NCBI RefSeq assembly: GCF_021227995.1
Contig: NZ_CP089301.1
Location: forward strand, 992,001 to 1,056,000
Length of the DNA stretch: 64,000 nucleotides
Reading direction: 5' to 3'
Source: Novosphingobium kaempferiae
GTDB taxonomy: Bacteria > Pseudomonadota > Alphaproteobacteria > Sphingomonadales > Sphingomonadaceae
The notes beneath the pieces were generated by a model, which ran no database searches, was not told where the DNA came from, and saw only the letters and a list, made by a program, of their open reading frames with translations. Shown one piece after another: positions 1-8,393 of this stretch (its first letter is position 1; each line of letters opens with the position of its first letter). A program made the translations under genes and the position numbers.

Positions 1-166
1 CCAGCACCGGCACCTGCCCGAACGGGTTCAGCTTGAGAAATTCGGGCTTCTTGTGCGCGCCTGCGGCCAGATCGACCTCGATCAGCTCATGCGGCAGCCC
101 GAGCAGCGAGACGAACAGATGGGCACGATGCGAATGGCCCGACAGAGGGTGATGATAGAGCTTCAT
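1..166 (-). CDS. glutathione S-transferase, N-terminal part (cut by window edge)
   Basis: The reading frame starts at ATG 166 and leaves the window at base 1 after 55 codons. A good ribosome binding site (AGGAG, 173-177) sits 6 bases upstream. The protein begins [16 protein letters not shown] and continues through a stretch ending [12 protein letters not shown]. This is the thioredoxin-like N-terminal domain of cytosolic glutathione S-transferases: beta strand, a Ser in the catalytic loop, a helix, then the cis-proline 'GQVPVL' that binds the gamma-glutamyl part of glutathione. The class and the C-terminal helical domain cannot be judged because most of the gene is outside the window. It is transcribed away from the pilus operon and is probably unrelated to it. 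Confidence 0.85.
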   Translation of the reverse strand, partial: MKLYHHPLSGHSHRAHLFVSLLGLPHELIEVDLAAGAHKKPEFLKLNPFGQVPVL

Positions 167-611
167 GGCTCACTCCTGCTAGTTTCGACCGGACCACCCC
201 GGCCCGCTCCGGCAAGGTGGGCGCATCGGTTCCCCAAGGGAATGATCGAGGAGCGCACTTCACTATTGCACCAAACGACAGCAAAGGGCGTCGCACCTCG
301 CGCGCGGGCGCCGTAGGATTGGCCGCCGGGTTGCATTCGGAATGAGGGCTTCGCAGGCCCTTGATATCGAAACACTTTGAACGTGCTTAACAATATTAAG
401 GACAAGTACTTAAGAAGAACATCCGATGCGAATATATCTGTAAGGTCTCGCAAGGAACTCGGATGGTATTCCTTCCATTCCCGGTCAGACAGGTTTCCGA
501 TCTGTCAGGCCAACCTGTCCCGGAAGGTGCAGAGCGGCAACTCGCATTTGTCCGGAAAGTTCGGCTCGCTATGCGCAAGTACGCGCAGGGGCTGAAGGAA
601 ATGGAGGTGCA
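167..611. other. intergenic region upstream of pilus operon
   Basis: No convincing gene lies in these 445 bases; the short open frames lack homology that I recognise and lack good start sites. The stretch from about 375 to 445 is markedly AT-rich for this genome and probably carries the promoter of the pilus operon and perhaps that of the divergent glutathione S-transferase gene. I could not assign a convincing -35/-10 pair. Confidence 0.5.
488..519. promoter_or_regulatory. inverted repeat upstream of pilus operon, operator-like
   Basis: GACAGGTT (488-495) and AACCTGTC (512-519) are perfect 8-base inverted repeats separated by 16 bases, ending about 92 bases before the first pilin start. The geometry suits either a dimeric regulator or a leader hairpin. 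The regulator is unknown. Confidence 0.3.
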
Positions 612-1160
612 ATGATGATGAGGAAGATGTTTCTCGCCGCATCCGGCCTTTCGGCCGCGTTTCTGTTCGCTCCGGCGGCGCAGGCGGACATAACCGGCAC
701 CGTCGACGCCACGATCACGCTGGGCGCCGGGTGCATCATCAACGGGCAGAGCTATGACGACGGCTCGGCCAACGTCGACTTCGGCGACCTGAGCTTCGGC
801 GTCCAGAACACCCTGTTCACGACCGCAGAGGGACAGGTGCTGAACGGCGCGGCGGGCTTCACCGTCCAGTGCAGCAGCGGCGTGACCCCCGCAGTCACCT
901 TCCAGACCGGCCAGAACGACGGTTCGGGCGCGGGCGTGGGCCTGCACGCGATGGCGCACCAGAGCGCCGCCGGACAGTTCGTCACCTACAACCTCTATTC
1001 GGATGCAGCGCGGACCGCGATCATCCCGATCAACGGCAGCGTGTCCCTGCTGGCCAACGGCGCGCCGCAGACCGTCAACGTCTATGGCCGCGCATTCGGG
1101 GAGGCCGGGCTCACCGCAGGCACATATACCGACGTGCTGACGGTCGTCCTCGACCTCTGA
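612..1160 (+). CDS. spore coat U domain pilin subunit 1 (Csu-type)
   Basis: Secreted structural subunit of a chaperone-usher pilus, 182 residues. A signal peptide (about residues 1-25, ending APAAQA) is followed by a single SCPU domain. It has two Cys (in GAGCIING and VQCSSG) expected to form the conserved disulfide, and a C-terminal strand ending TYTDVLTVVLDL. That last strand is the part normally complemented by the chaperone. GGAGG at 603-607 precedes three in-frame ATGs (612, 615, 618); I take the first. It is the first gene of a five-gene operon whose order (pilins, chaperone, usher, adhesin) matches the Csu (archaic, sigma class) pili known for attachment to abiotic surfaces. It is probably the major shaft subunit, by position (inference). 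Confidence 0.88.
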   Translation: MMMRKMFLAASGLSAAFLFAPAAQADITGTVDATITLGAGCIINGQSYDDGSANVDFGDLSFGVQNTLFTTAEGQVLNGAAGFTVQCSSGVTPAVTFQTGQNDGSGAGVGLHAMAHQSAAGQFVTYNLYSDAARTAIIPINGSVSLLANGAPQTVNVYGRAFGEAGLTAGTYTDVLTVVLDL

Positions 1161-1189
1161 GGCGCGCGGCGCCGCTCTAGTTCGTGACC

Positions 1190-1753
1190 ATGCCACGCGT
1201 CCCCATGGTGAGGACGCACCCCGGCCCCGCCCTCGCGCTGGCGATCCTGTGCGCGGGCGGCATCGGGTTCGTGCGCCCCGCAAACGCCGAGACGACGGCG
1301 CAGTTCGACGTGACGGCCACGGTCACGGCGGGTTGCCTCGTGGACGGCCTCGGCGGCAGCGGCAATGCGGGCCGCGTGGGCGTGCTGGACTTCGGGACGG
1401 ACTCCACGTTCTCGACCGCGACGCGCACCGCGACCACCACGACCGGACAGGCGATCCGCCTGCGCTGCACGCCGGGGGTCAGCCTGACGATGAGCATCGA
1501 CGGCGGTGCGCACTTCGCCAATGCCCGCCGCAATCTCCAGCGCGGCACCACGACGACGGCGCGCATCGGCTACACGCTCTGCCGGGACGCCGCCTGCAAC
1601 CAGCAGATCGCCGTGGGCACCGCCGTTCCGGTTACGGTGACGGGGACGAACAGCGAGGACGTGCGCCTGCCGATCTACGGATCGCTCACGCTGCCCGGCA
1701 CGCTGCCGCCCGGCACTTACACCGACACACTGACCATCACGCTGACATGGTGA
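1190..1753 (+). CDS. spore coat U domain pilin subunit 2 (Csu-type)
   Basis: Second SCPU-domain subunit, about 187 residues from ATG 1190. A GTG at 1184 and an ATG at 1205 are alternatives; the ATG at 1205 would start directly at the signal peptide, which ends PANA. The mature part has the same layout as subunit 1: an early Cys in TAGCLVDG, a second in RLRCTPG, and a terminal strand PGTYTDTLTITLTW. It carries an extra Cys pair (TLCRDAACNQ) not present in subunit 1, so the two subunits are diverged paralogues rather than a recent duplication. The gene lies 29 bases after subunit 1 and no strong Shine-Dalgarno is visible, which suggests translation at a lower level. It is likely a minor or adaptor subunit. 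Confidence 0.83.
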   Translation: MPRVPMVRTHPGPALALAILCAGGIGFVRPANAETTAQFDVTATVTAGCLVDGLGGSGNAGRVGVLDFGTDSTFSTATRTATTTTGQAIRLRCTPGVSLTMSIDGGAHFANARRNLQRGTTTTARIGYTLCRDAACNQQIAVGTAVPVTVTGTNSEDVRLPIYGSLTLPGTLPPGTYTDTLTITLTW

Positions 1754-1778
1754 AGCCATGCGGATCGGGAGGAAGCCG

Positions 1779-2522
1779 ATGAGAAATGTCCCAGTCGCCG
1801 CCGCAATCGTTCTGGCCGCCCTGCCCGGCAATTTTGCGAGCGCGCAAACACCCGGCTCGCTGCTCATCTGGCCCGTCAATCCGGTGATCGAGGCCGACGA
1901 ACCCGCCGCCGCGCTCTGGCTGGAGAACCCCGGTCGCACGCCCGTCACCCTGCAGGTCCGCGTCTATGCGTGGGCGCAGCGGGATGGGGAGAACGTCTAT
2001 GCGGCGCAGAACGAGGTGCTCGGCACCCCGCCGATCCTCAGCATCGCGCCGGGCGAGCGGCAACTTGTGCGCCTGACCCGGACGGTGCCGCCTCCGGGCG
2101 TAGCGGAAAAGCCCTACCGCATCGTCGTCGACCAGATCCCGACGGCGGACGCCCAGCAGGCTGCGGGCGCCTCCATCGCGTTCCGCATGCGCTATTCGCT
2201 GCCGCTGTTCTCTTACGCAAAAGGTGCGGGAAAGAAGGACAACAAGGGCGCGCCGCCCCCGCCGCCCCATCTCGCATGGCGCGCGGGATCGGATGCCAAG
2301 GGCCGGTTTCTGGAAATACGCAACGACGGCGCAGGACACGCCCGGCTGACCGACGTGGCGTTCACCGGCGAGAAGGCGAAGATCGGACAGGGCCTGTTCG
2401 GCTACGTCCTGCCCGGCGCGACGATGCGCTGGCCGCTTCCCGGCGACGTGAGCGCCAGGGGCGAACTCGTCGCCAAGCTCAACGGAGAGCCGGACGCGCG
2501 TATCGAGCGGTTGCCGGAATGA
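1779..2522 (+). CDS. periplasmic pilus chaperone (PapD-like, CsuC type)
   Basis: Periplasmic chaperone that donates a strand to pilin subunits and delivers them to the usher. I chose ATG 1779 because GGGAGGAA (1767-1774) is well placed for it; an in-frame ATG at 1758 has no such site. The 247-residue product has a signal peptide (MRNVPVAAAIVLAAL..., cleaved after SASA-like FASAQ). It then has a PapD-type first domain with LWLENPGRTPVTLQVRVYAW, PPILSIAPGERQLVRLTR and a KPYRIVVDQIP strand, followed by a shorter second domain ending near residue 247. The conserved Arg/Lys pair that anchors the subunit carboxylate is plausibly in the N-terminal strand and the KPYR segment. The gene sits between the pilins and the usher in the same operon. 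Confidence 0.88.
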   Translation: MRNVPVAAAIVLAALPGNFASAQTPGSLLIWPVNPVIEADEPAAALWLENPGRTPVTLQVRVYAWAQRDGENVYAAQNEVLGTPPILSIAPGERQLVRLTRTVPPPGVAEKPYRIVVDQIPTADAQQAAGASIAFRMRYSLPLFSYAKGAGKKDNKGAPPPPPHLAWRAGSDAKGRFLEIRNDGAGHARLTDVAFTGEKAKIGQGLFGYVLPGATMRWPLPGDVSARGELVAKLNGEPDARIERLPE

Positions 2523-2528
2523 CCCCGA

Positions 2529-4925
2529 ATGCCCGCCGCCATCCTTTCGCCACCGCTTCTCCGCCGGCTCCTGCCGCTGGCGGCGGCGATCGTGGCGAGC
2601 CTGCTCGCGCCGGTCGCGACACGGGCGGCGGAGGATCCGGCATGGCCCCTACTGGCGCTCGCCCCCGACGCCCCGGCCCCCGAGGCGGAGGTCTTTTCCG
2701 AGTTGCCCCCTCCCCCCGATCGCATCGACATGGAGATCGACCAGCGGCTGGAACTGGAACTCGTCGTCAACGGCATGGAGCGCGGGATCGTGGCCCCGGT
2801 CATCAAGCGGGGTAGCCGCTTCCAGCTTCGCGCCAACGACCTGCGCCGCGCGGGGATGCAGTTCGACAGGCTCGAAGAGACGCTGTTCGTCGACCAGCTT
2901 GACGGTGTCGCCGCCGCCTACGACGTAGCGCATCAGCAACTGCACCTGACGGTGACGCCGAACTACCTGCCGTCCCAGTACATCGGCGGGCGGCAGGGCG
3001 GCTTCCGCCGGGCCGAGCAGGATACCGGGGCGCTGCTGAACTACGATCTCTACGTGACCGGCGGCAGGGGGACGACGCAGGGTTCGCTCTGGCAGGAACT
3101 GCGCGTGTTCGGGCGCCTTGGCGTGTTCTCCTCCACGTCCGCCGTGCAGACCGGCGCGGGTCGCAGCTTCATCCGCTACGACACGCACTGGCGCTGGTCG
3201 GACGAGCGCAGCGTGACCACGGTGGAGGCGGGCGACGTCATCACGCGCACGCTGGCCTGGGCTCCGGCAGTGCGGCTCGGCGGGGCGCAGGTCTCGCGCG
3301 ATTTCGCGATACGCCCGGACGTCATCACTTATCCGCTGCCCGAATTCGCCGGGAGCGCCGCGCTGCCCTCCACGGTCGATCTCGTCGTCAACGGCCAGCG
3401 CATCGCCGGAAGCCGGGTCAATCCCGGCCCCTTCGCACTCGACACGCTGCCGCCGATCAACGGGCGGGGCGAGGCGAACCTGATCGTCACCGACATCCAT
3501 GGCCGCAGCATCGCCACGGCCATGCCGTTCTACGTCAGCAGCGCGCTGCTGCGGCCCGGCCTGACCGATTACGCGGTCGCCGGAGGCGCGCTGCGGCGCA
3601 ATTACGGAATCCGCAACTTCGACTACGGCTCCCCGGCAGCCAGCGCCTATGGGCGCCACGGCCTTACCAGTGGGGTGACGCTGGAGATGCGCGCCGAGGC
3701 TGCCGAGGGCCTGCGCCTGATCGGCGGCGGCGGCGTGGTGAAGCTCGGCAATTTCGGCGTCGCGAGCGCATCCTACAGCCGCAGCTTCGGGCGCGGGCAT
3801 GGCGGCGGGCAACTGACGGTCGGCTACGAGTACCAGACGCGGAACCTCTCGCTCGGCGTGCGCCACAGTCGGCAGGACAGCCGATACTTCGACCTCGGCC
3901 TGCTCGACCGCGACGATCGCGGCAGGCGCGAGCGGCTGACCGCCGCCACCGCCAGCCTCTCGCTCGGCCGCGCGGGCACGCTTGGCGTCGGCTACTTCGA
4001 CCTGCGCCAGTTGGAGCGCCGCGACACCCGGCTCGTCAATGCATCGTGGGCGCTGCCGCTCTGGCGCGACATGCGGCTCTACGCCACCGTCTCGCGCGAG
4101 TTCGCGGAGCGCCGCTGGTCAGGCGCGCTGACGCTGACGATCCCGCTCGGCAGTGGCATGGTCAGCGGCGGAGTATCGCGCGACGACCGGGGCCGGACGG
4201 GCGTGCGTGCCGACTACACGCGTGCGGTGCCCACCGATGGCGGCTTCGGCTGGAACGCCAGCGCCTTCAGCGAGGACGGCGGCAGGCCCTACCTGCGCGG
4301 CGACGTGGCATGGCGGACCCAACCCATACAACTGCGCGCGGGCGCCTATGGCCGCGACGACGCGACCGGCTGGTTCGGCGCGAGCGGATCTCTCGTCTTC
4401 ATGGACGGTGCGGTCTTCGCCGCCAACCGCGTGACCGACGCCTTCGCGGTGGTGAACACCGGGGGCGAGGCGGGCGTGCCGGTGCGCTACGAGAACCAGC
4501 TCATCGGCGAGACCAACCGCAACGGCCAGCTCCTCATCCCCGCCGCCAGCGCCTATTATCCCGCGCGCTACGACATCGACACGCTGGGCCTGCCCGCCAG
4601 CGTCAAGGCGCCGGTCGTCAGCCGCAAGATCGCCATCGCGGCGGGCAGCGGACATGTGATCCGCTTCCCCGTCCAGCGCATGAGCCCCGCCCGCGCCATC
4701 GCCACCGACGCAACCGGCGCGCCGCTTCCGGCAGGCTCGCTCGTCACGGTGAACCAGACCGACAGGACGTACATGGGGTGGGACGGGATGCTCTACATGG
4801 AGAACGTGGCCGCGCAGAACGTGGTGGAAGTGCAGTTGCCCGAAGGCGCAAGCTGCCGGATGACCTTCCCGGCCACGCCTGGCGGAAACCAGATCATCGA
4901 TCTCGGCAGGCTCACATGCCGCTGA
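2529..4925 (+). CDS. outer-membrane fimbrial usher (PapC/CsuD-like)
   Basis: Outer-membrane usher of 798 residues that recruits chaperone-subunit complexes and secretes the growing pilus. After a signal peptide (ending about ATRAAEDP) there is an N-terminal chaperone-binding domain (about residues 60-160). A 24-strand barrel region with the plug follows (FPLPEFAGSAALPSTVDLVVNG, then GPFALDTLPPINGRGEA-type sequence, a hallmark of ushers). Two small C-terminal domains end the protein, with a paired Cys (SCRMTF...LTCR). The start ATG lies 6 bases after the chaperone stop and lacks a clear ribosome site, so translational coupling is likely. Its last 10 bases overlap the start of the adhesin gene. 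Confidence 0.9.
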   Translation: MPAAILSPPLLRRLLPLAAAIVASLLAPVATRAAEDPAWPLLALAPDAPAPEAEVFSELPPPPDRIDMEIDQRLELELVVNGMERGIVAPVIKRGSRFQLRANDLRRAGMQFDRLEETLFVDQLDGVAAAYDVAHQQLHLTVTPNYLPSQYIGGRQGGFRRAEQDTGALLNYDLYVTGGRGTTQGSLWQELRVFGRLGVFSSTSAVQTGAGRSFIRYDTHWRWSDERSVTTVEAGDVITRTLAWAPAVRLGGAQVSRDFAIRPDVITYPLPEFAGSAALPSTVDLVVNGQRIAGSRVNPGPFALDTLPPINGRGEANLIVTDIHGRSIATAMPFYVSSALLRPGLTDYAVAGGALRRNYGIRNFDYGSPAASAYGRHGLTSGVTLEMRAEAAEGLRLIGGGGVVKLGNFGVASASYSRSFGRGHGGGQLTVGYEYQTRNLSLGVRHSRQDSRYFDLGLLDRDDRGRRERLTAATASLSLGRAGTLGVGYFDLRQLERRDTRLVNASWALPLWRDMRLYATVSREFAERRWSGALTLTIPLGSGMVSGGVSRDDRGRTGVRADYTRAVPTDGGFGWNASAFSEDGGRPYLRGDVAWRTQPIQLRAGAYGRDDATGWFGASGSLVFMDGAVFAANRVTDAFAVVNTGGEAGVPVRYENQLIGETNRNGQLLIPAASAYYPARYDIDTLGLPASVKAPVVSRKIAIAAGSGHVIRFPVQRMSPARAIATDATGAPLPAGSLVTVNQTDRTYMGWDGMLYMENVAAQNVVEVQLPEGASCRMTFPATPGGNQIIDLGRLTCR

Positions 4926-5911
4926 TCTTCCGCAAGCTGCTGCCCATCATGGCGCTCGCATTGGCGATGGCTGCCACTCCGGCTTCGGCCTGCACGGTCG
5001 CGGGATCGACCGTCTCGCTCGGAACACCGAGTTCCTACGCCGTCGCCGCGACCGCGCAGCAGGGGAGCGGCTCGGCGGGGCTCCAGTGCGACGTCACCCT
5101 GGCCCTGCTGACCACGCATTACGTCGGGCTGCGGCTGGACGCGACCACCTTCCTGCTTACCGGGCCGAACAGCCAGACGATCTCGTTCATCCCCTCGCTG
5201 ACGCAGAACGGCACGGCGATGACGGTGGGGACGTTCCAGAACCTTTCCTCGCTCAGCGTGCTCAGCCTGTTCTCGGGGACCAACAGCACGGTGCCGATCT
5301 ACATCCGCACCGTGCCCAAGTCGGCGCTGCCCGCGGGAACCTACAACGGCTTCATGGACCTGCGCTGGTACTACTCGGTGTGTTCGGTGGGGGTGGTGGC
5401 GTGCCTGAGCTATTCGGCGAGCCCGGGCTTCGTGCGGCCAGTCCTGGGCGCACCGACATGGGGCAGCGGCACGGCGGTAAGGATCAACGTGCAGCTCGTG
5501 ATCCAGAACGACTGCATCATCACCGCGCCCAACGCGACTTTCGGCTCTGCCCCGCTGGTGAGCAGCTTCAACCCGATCACCCGGACCATCCTGATCCGCT
5601 GCAGCGCCGGGGCGTCCTACAGCGTCGGCCTCGACAACGGCGGCAACGCGCTCAACGGGGTACGCCGGATGCGGGCGGGCACGACGAGCAACTACATCAG
5701 CTACGACATCTACAAGTCCGCCACCTCGACCAGCCGCTGGGGCCCGACCGGGACGGACAGGCGCAGCAGTTCCGGCGCGGACACCAACGCCGGAACCTAC
5801 GATTCCGTCACCACGCAGGGCTATACCTACCGGGCGGAAGTGCTGCCGGGCCAGGTCACGCCGCCCGCCGGAGCCTATACCGACACCGTGCGGATCGACG
5901 TGACGTTCTGA
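4916..5911 (+). CDS. two-domain spore coat U tip adhesin (CsuE-like)
   Basis: Predicted pilus tip subunit of 331 residues. ATG 4916 lies inside the last codons of the usher and is followed by a clean signal peptide (MPLIFRKLLPIMALALAMAA, cleaved near ASA|CTV). Two SCPU-type domains follow. The first (about 22-170) has CTVAG and a hydrophobic SVCSVGVVACLS stretch. The second (about 180-331) has QNDCIIT, IRCSAG and the terminal strand GAYTDTVRIDVTF. In Acinetobacter CsuE, the best known relative, the N-terminal domain carries hydrophobic finger loops that bind abiotic surfaces; an adhesin role here is by analogy. It ends the operon and stops 12 bases before the end of the convergent TonB receptor gene. 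Confidence 0.85.
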   Translation: MPLIFRKLLPIMALALAMAATPASACTVAGSTVSLGTPSSYAVAATAQQGSGSAGLQCDVTLALLTTHYVGLRLDATTFLLTGPNSQTISFIPSLTQNGTAMTVGTFQNLSSLSVLSLFSGTNSTVPIYIRTVPKSALPAGTYNGFMDLRWYYSVCSVGVVACLSYSASPGFVRPVLGAPTWGSGTAVRINVQLVIQNDCIITAPNATFGSAPLVSSFNPITRTILIRCSAGASYSVGLDNGGNALNGVRRMRAGTTSNYISYDIYKSATSTSRWGPTGTDRRSSSGADTNAGTYDSVTTQGYTYRAEVLPGQVTPPAGAYTDTVRIDVTF

Positions 5912-5923
5912 CTGGCGACGCGA

Positions 5924-8017
5924 TCAGCGCGCCGGGCCGCCGAAGTCGAAGCTCGCCTCGATGCCCACCGTGCGCGGACGCAGGCGGTTGGAGGTGATGT
6001 CGAACTCGGTCGCCGAGAGCTGCTCGACCGAGCGGTAGCTGGTCGCCCCGCCCTCGTTCGTCAGGTTGTCGGCGAAGAAGGCCACGGTGAACCGCTCGAA
6101 ATCGAAGCCGATGCGCGCATCGACGCGGTCGATGGTGTCGCCCGGCAGGAAGTAGGAATAGGACGAATTGCGGCGCGGCGAGCTGTGCTGCCAGCCGATG
6201 CGTCCGAACGCCTGCAGGGTGTCGGTGATCGCGGTGCTGTAGTCGATCGCGGCATTGGCGGTGAACTTCGCCACGTCGTCGACCGCCGAGCCCTTGACGA
6301 TGGCCGTGCCGTCCACCGCGCCGACATATTCGGCGTCCACGTAGGCGCCACCCGCCGACAGGCTCAGGCCCTTCACCGGCTGCGCGACGAGGCTCAGCTC
6401 CACGCCCTTGGTGCGCGTGCCGTCGGAATTGATGAGGCCGTTGAACGAGGTGCCCGGGATCGGGATGCGGACGGCCACGTCCTTCCAGTCGCTGTAGAAC
6501 ACCGCGCCTTCGAGCGTCAGCCTGCGGCCCCACAGGTCGGCCTTGGCGCCGACTTCGTAGGTCCAGATCGAATCCTGGCTGAGCGCGGCGGGCAGGTTCA
6601 CCCCGTAGATCGGGCCGAGCGTCAGCGGCACGGTCGGCTGGAGCTGGCCGGAGCGGAAGCCCTTGGCGGCACTGGCATAGATCGTCGTGTTCTCGACCGG
6701 ATGCCACGCGACGGAGAAGCGCGGGTTCCACGAATGGTAGGTGTTCCCCGGCTGGTCGGTGACGACGCCCGAGTTCGCCTCGAAGCCGCGCAGGCGGTCC
6801 TCGAAGTAGCGCAGGCCTGCGGTCAGGTCGATCGGCGCGCCCGGCAGCGTGTAGGTCGCTTCGCCGAACAGGGCGCGGGCGCGGGTGCGCAATTCGGCGT
6901 CGTTGTCCACGCCGAAGGCCGGGAACTTCACCGTGTCGTTGCGCTGGCTGTTGCGGGCATAGCCGCCCACGGTCCACTTGAGCGGCCCGTCGCCGGTCGA
7001 GGCGAGGCGCAGTTCATGCGCGTCCACCGCGATGTCGATGTTGACGTCGATGCTGCCGAACGGCGACGCGCCCTGCTGCGGCACGCCGAAGTCGAGGTGC
7101 GAGTAGGAGTAGAACAGCTCCGCCCCACCCAGATCGTAGCGCGCGGTGCCGCCGTAAAGCTCCATGCGGCTCTTGCTGGACGGCACCGTCGAGCGCGACT
7201 GCTGCGCCCCGTCGCGCGCATTGCTGCCGCCTTCGGGGAAGTCGGACTTCGACCACCAGTAGCTGCCGGTGAACGACAGGCGGTCGGTCGGGTCGAAGCG
7301 CGCCTTGGCGCGGAAGGTGTCGTAAGTCTGGTCGTTGACGTTGGTGGTGCCGGCATCGCTGTTGTCGATCCAGCCCTGATAGCGCTCGTGCGTGCCGGCG
7401 ACGCGCACCGCGAGGACGCCGGGGATGATCGGGGCGTTGAACGCGCCCTTGGCGCCGCCGTTGGTGCCGCCGCCCTTGGTGTCGGACACCATGCCCTGCG
7501 CCTTGGCCTCCCAGTTGTCGAGGTCCGCGCCGCGCGTCAGGATGCGCACGGTGCCGCCCATCGAGCCTTCGCCGAACAGCGTGCCCTGCGGCCCGCGCAG
7601 GATCTCCACGCGGTCGAGATCCCAGGAACGCACGTCGGGGCTGAGCGGCACGGTGACGCCGGTGAACGGCAGGTCGTCGAGGTAGAAGCCGTTCTCGTTC
7701 GCGCCGAGCGAAGTCGAGATGCCGCGGATCGTGATCTTGGTGCCGAGCGCCGACCCGCCGTCGTAGATGCCGACGCCGGGTGCTTCCTGCAGGAAGTCCG
7801 CAAGGTTGCGCGCGCCGCGCTTCTCCAGCGTGGCGCCGCTTATCGCCGTGACCGCGATCGGCACGTCGATGGCGCGTTCCTCGCGCTTGCGGGCGGTGAC
7901 GATGATGTCGCCGTCATTCGCGGCGTCGGCGGCGGGCCCCTCTTCCTGCGCGACGACGGGCGTGCTCATGACGGCGGCCCAGACCAGTGCGACATGGCTT
8001 ACGAGACGGACGGACAT
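5924..8017 (-). CDS. TonB-dependent outer-membrane receptor
   Basis: Outer-membrane active transporter of 697 residues. A signal peptide (ending TPVVAQ) leads into a TonB-box-like segment (GDIIVTARKREERA, about residues 38-51). A plug domain follows (VPIAVTAISG..., YLDDLPFTG, DLDRVEILRGPQGTLFGEGSMGG, about 50-165), then a 22-strand barrel ending in the aromatic-rich C-terminal strand (GIEASFDFGGPAR). This is the 'IIVTARKRE' subtype that is expanded in sphingomonads and often serves complex organic substrates; there is no N-terminal signalling (STN) domain. The substrate is unknown. It is divergent from the ThuA-like gene across a 376-base region, which hints at shared control. The start at ATG 8017 lacks a strong ribosome site. 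Confidence 0.9.
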   Translation of the reverse strand: MSVRLVSHVALVWAAVMSTPVVAQEEGPAADAANDGDIIVTARKREERAIDVPIAVTAISGATLEKRGARNLADFLQEAPGVGIYDGGSALGTKITIRGISTSLGANENGFYLDDLPFTGVTVPLSPDVRSWDLDRVEILRGPQGTLFGEGSMGGTVRILTRGADLDNWEAKAQGMVSDTKGGGTNGGAKGAFNAPIIPGVLAVRVAGTHERYQGWIDNSDAGTTNVNDQTYDTFRAKARFDPTDRLSFTGSYWWSKSDFPEGGSNARDGAQQSRSTVPSSKSRMELYGGTARYDLGGAELFYSYSHLDFGVPQQGASPFGSIDVNIDIAVDAHELRLASTGDGPLKWTVGGYARNSQRNDTVKFPAFGVDNDAELRTRARALFGEATYTLPGAPIDLTAGLRYFEDRLRGFEANSGVVTDQPGNTYHSWNPRFSVAWHPVENTTIYASAAKGFRSGQLQPTVPLTLGPIYGVNLPAALSQDSIWTYEVGAKADLWGRRLTLEGAVFYSDWKDVAVRIPIPGTSFNGLINSDGTRTKGVELSLVAQPVKGLSLSAGGAYVDAEYVGAVDGTAIVKGSAVDDVAKFTANAAIDYSTAITDTLQAFGRIGWQHSSPRRNSSYSYFLPGDTIDRVDARIGFDFERFTVAFFADNLTNEGGATSYRSVEQLSATEFDITSNRLRPRTVGIEASFDFGGPAR

Positions 8018-8393
8018 AACTGGAACCCCACATTCCCGACCGGCGAATACGCAACCGGACTGGGTTCTTGTTCAACTGGACGGCGTTGCCGCCGGACATT
8101 CGCAGACCCCTGAGGTCGGCCCGGTGACACGCCGCCCCGCTGCCGCCACCGGCCCCAGATGGCCTACGCAAAACTCCGTATTCTGGGGCGGCGATTAGGC
8201 GCCAAATCGATAAAGCATGGTTAAGATTTGGCTGACGTAGCTGCGCCGAAGTCTGCTCCGACACAGCAAATCGGCGCCTCGTGGCCCTTACGGTGCTCGG
8301 GTTCGGGCAGTAACCGGTTGTGGCGCCAGCAATCTCTGCCTAGGCTGCCCGCGGCGACGCCGGATCACGGCGCACGGCGGGGAGAGAGAAGAA
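8018..8393. other. divergent intergenic region (TonB receptor / thuA-like)
   Basis: 376 bases with no supportable gene. It must hold the promoters of both flanking divergent genes. The one feature I see is an inverted repeat: GCCAAATC at 8201-8208 and GATTTGGC at 8225-8232, perfect 8-base arms 16 bases apart, in a locally AT-rich stretch. It is a plausible operator, with no identified regulator. Confidence 0.45.

Noticed and set aside
377..595. A 72-codon frame upstream of the pilus operon
   Set aside because: No ribosome site, no recognisable sequence, and AT-rich promoter-like composition.
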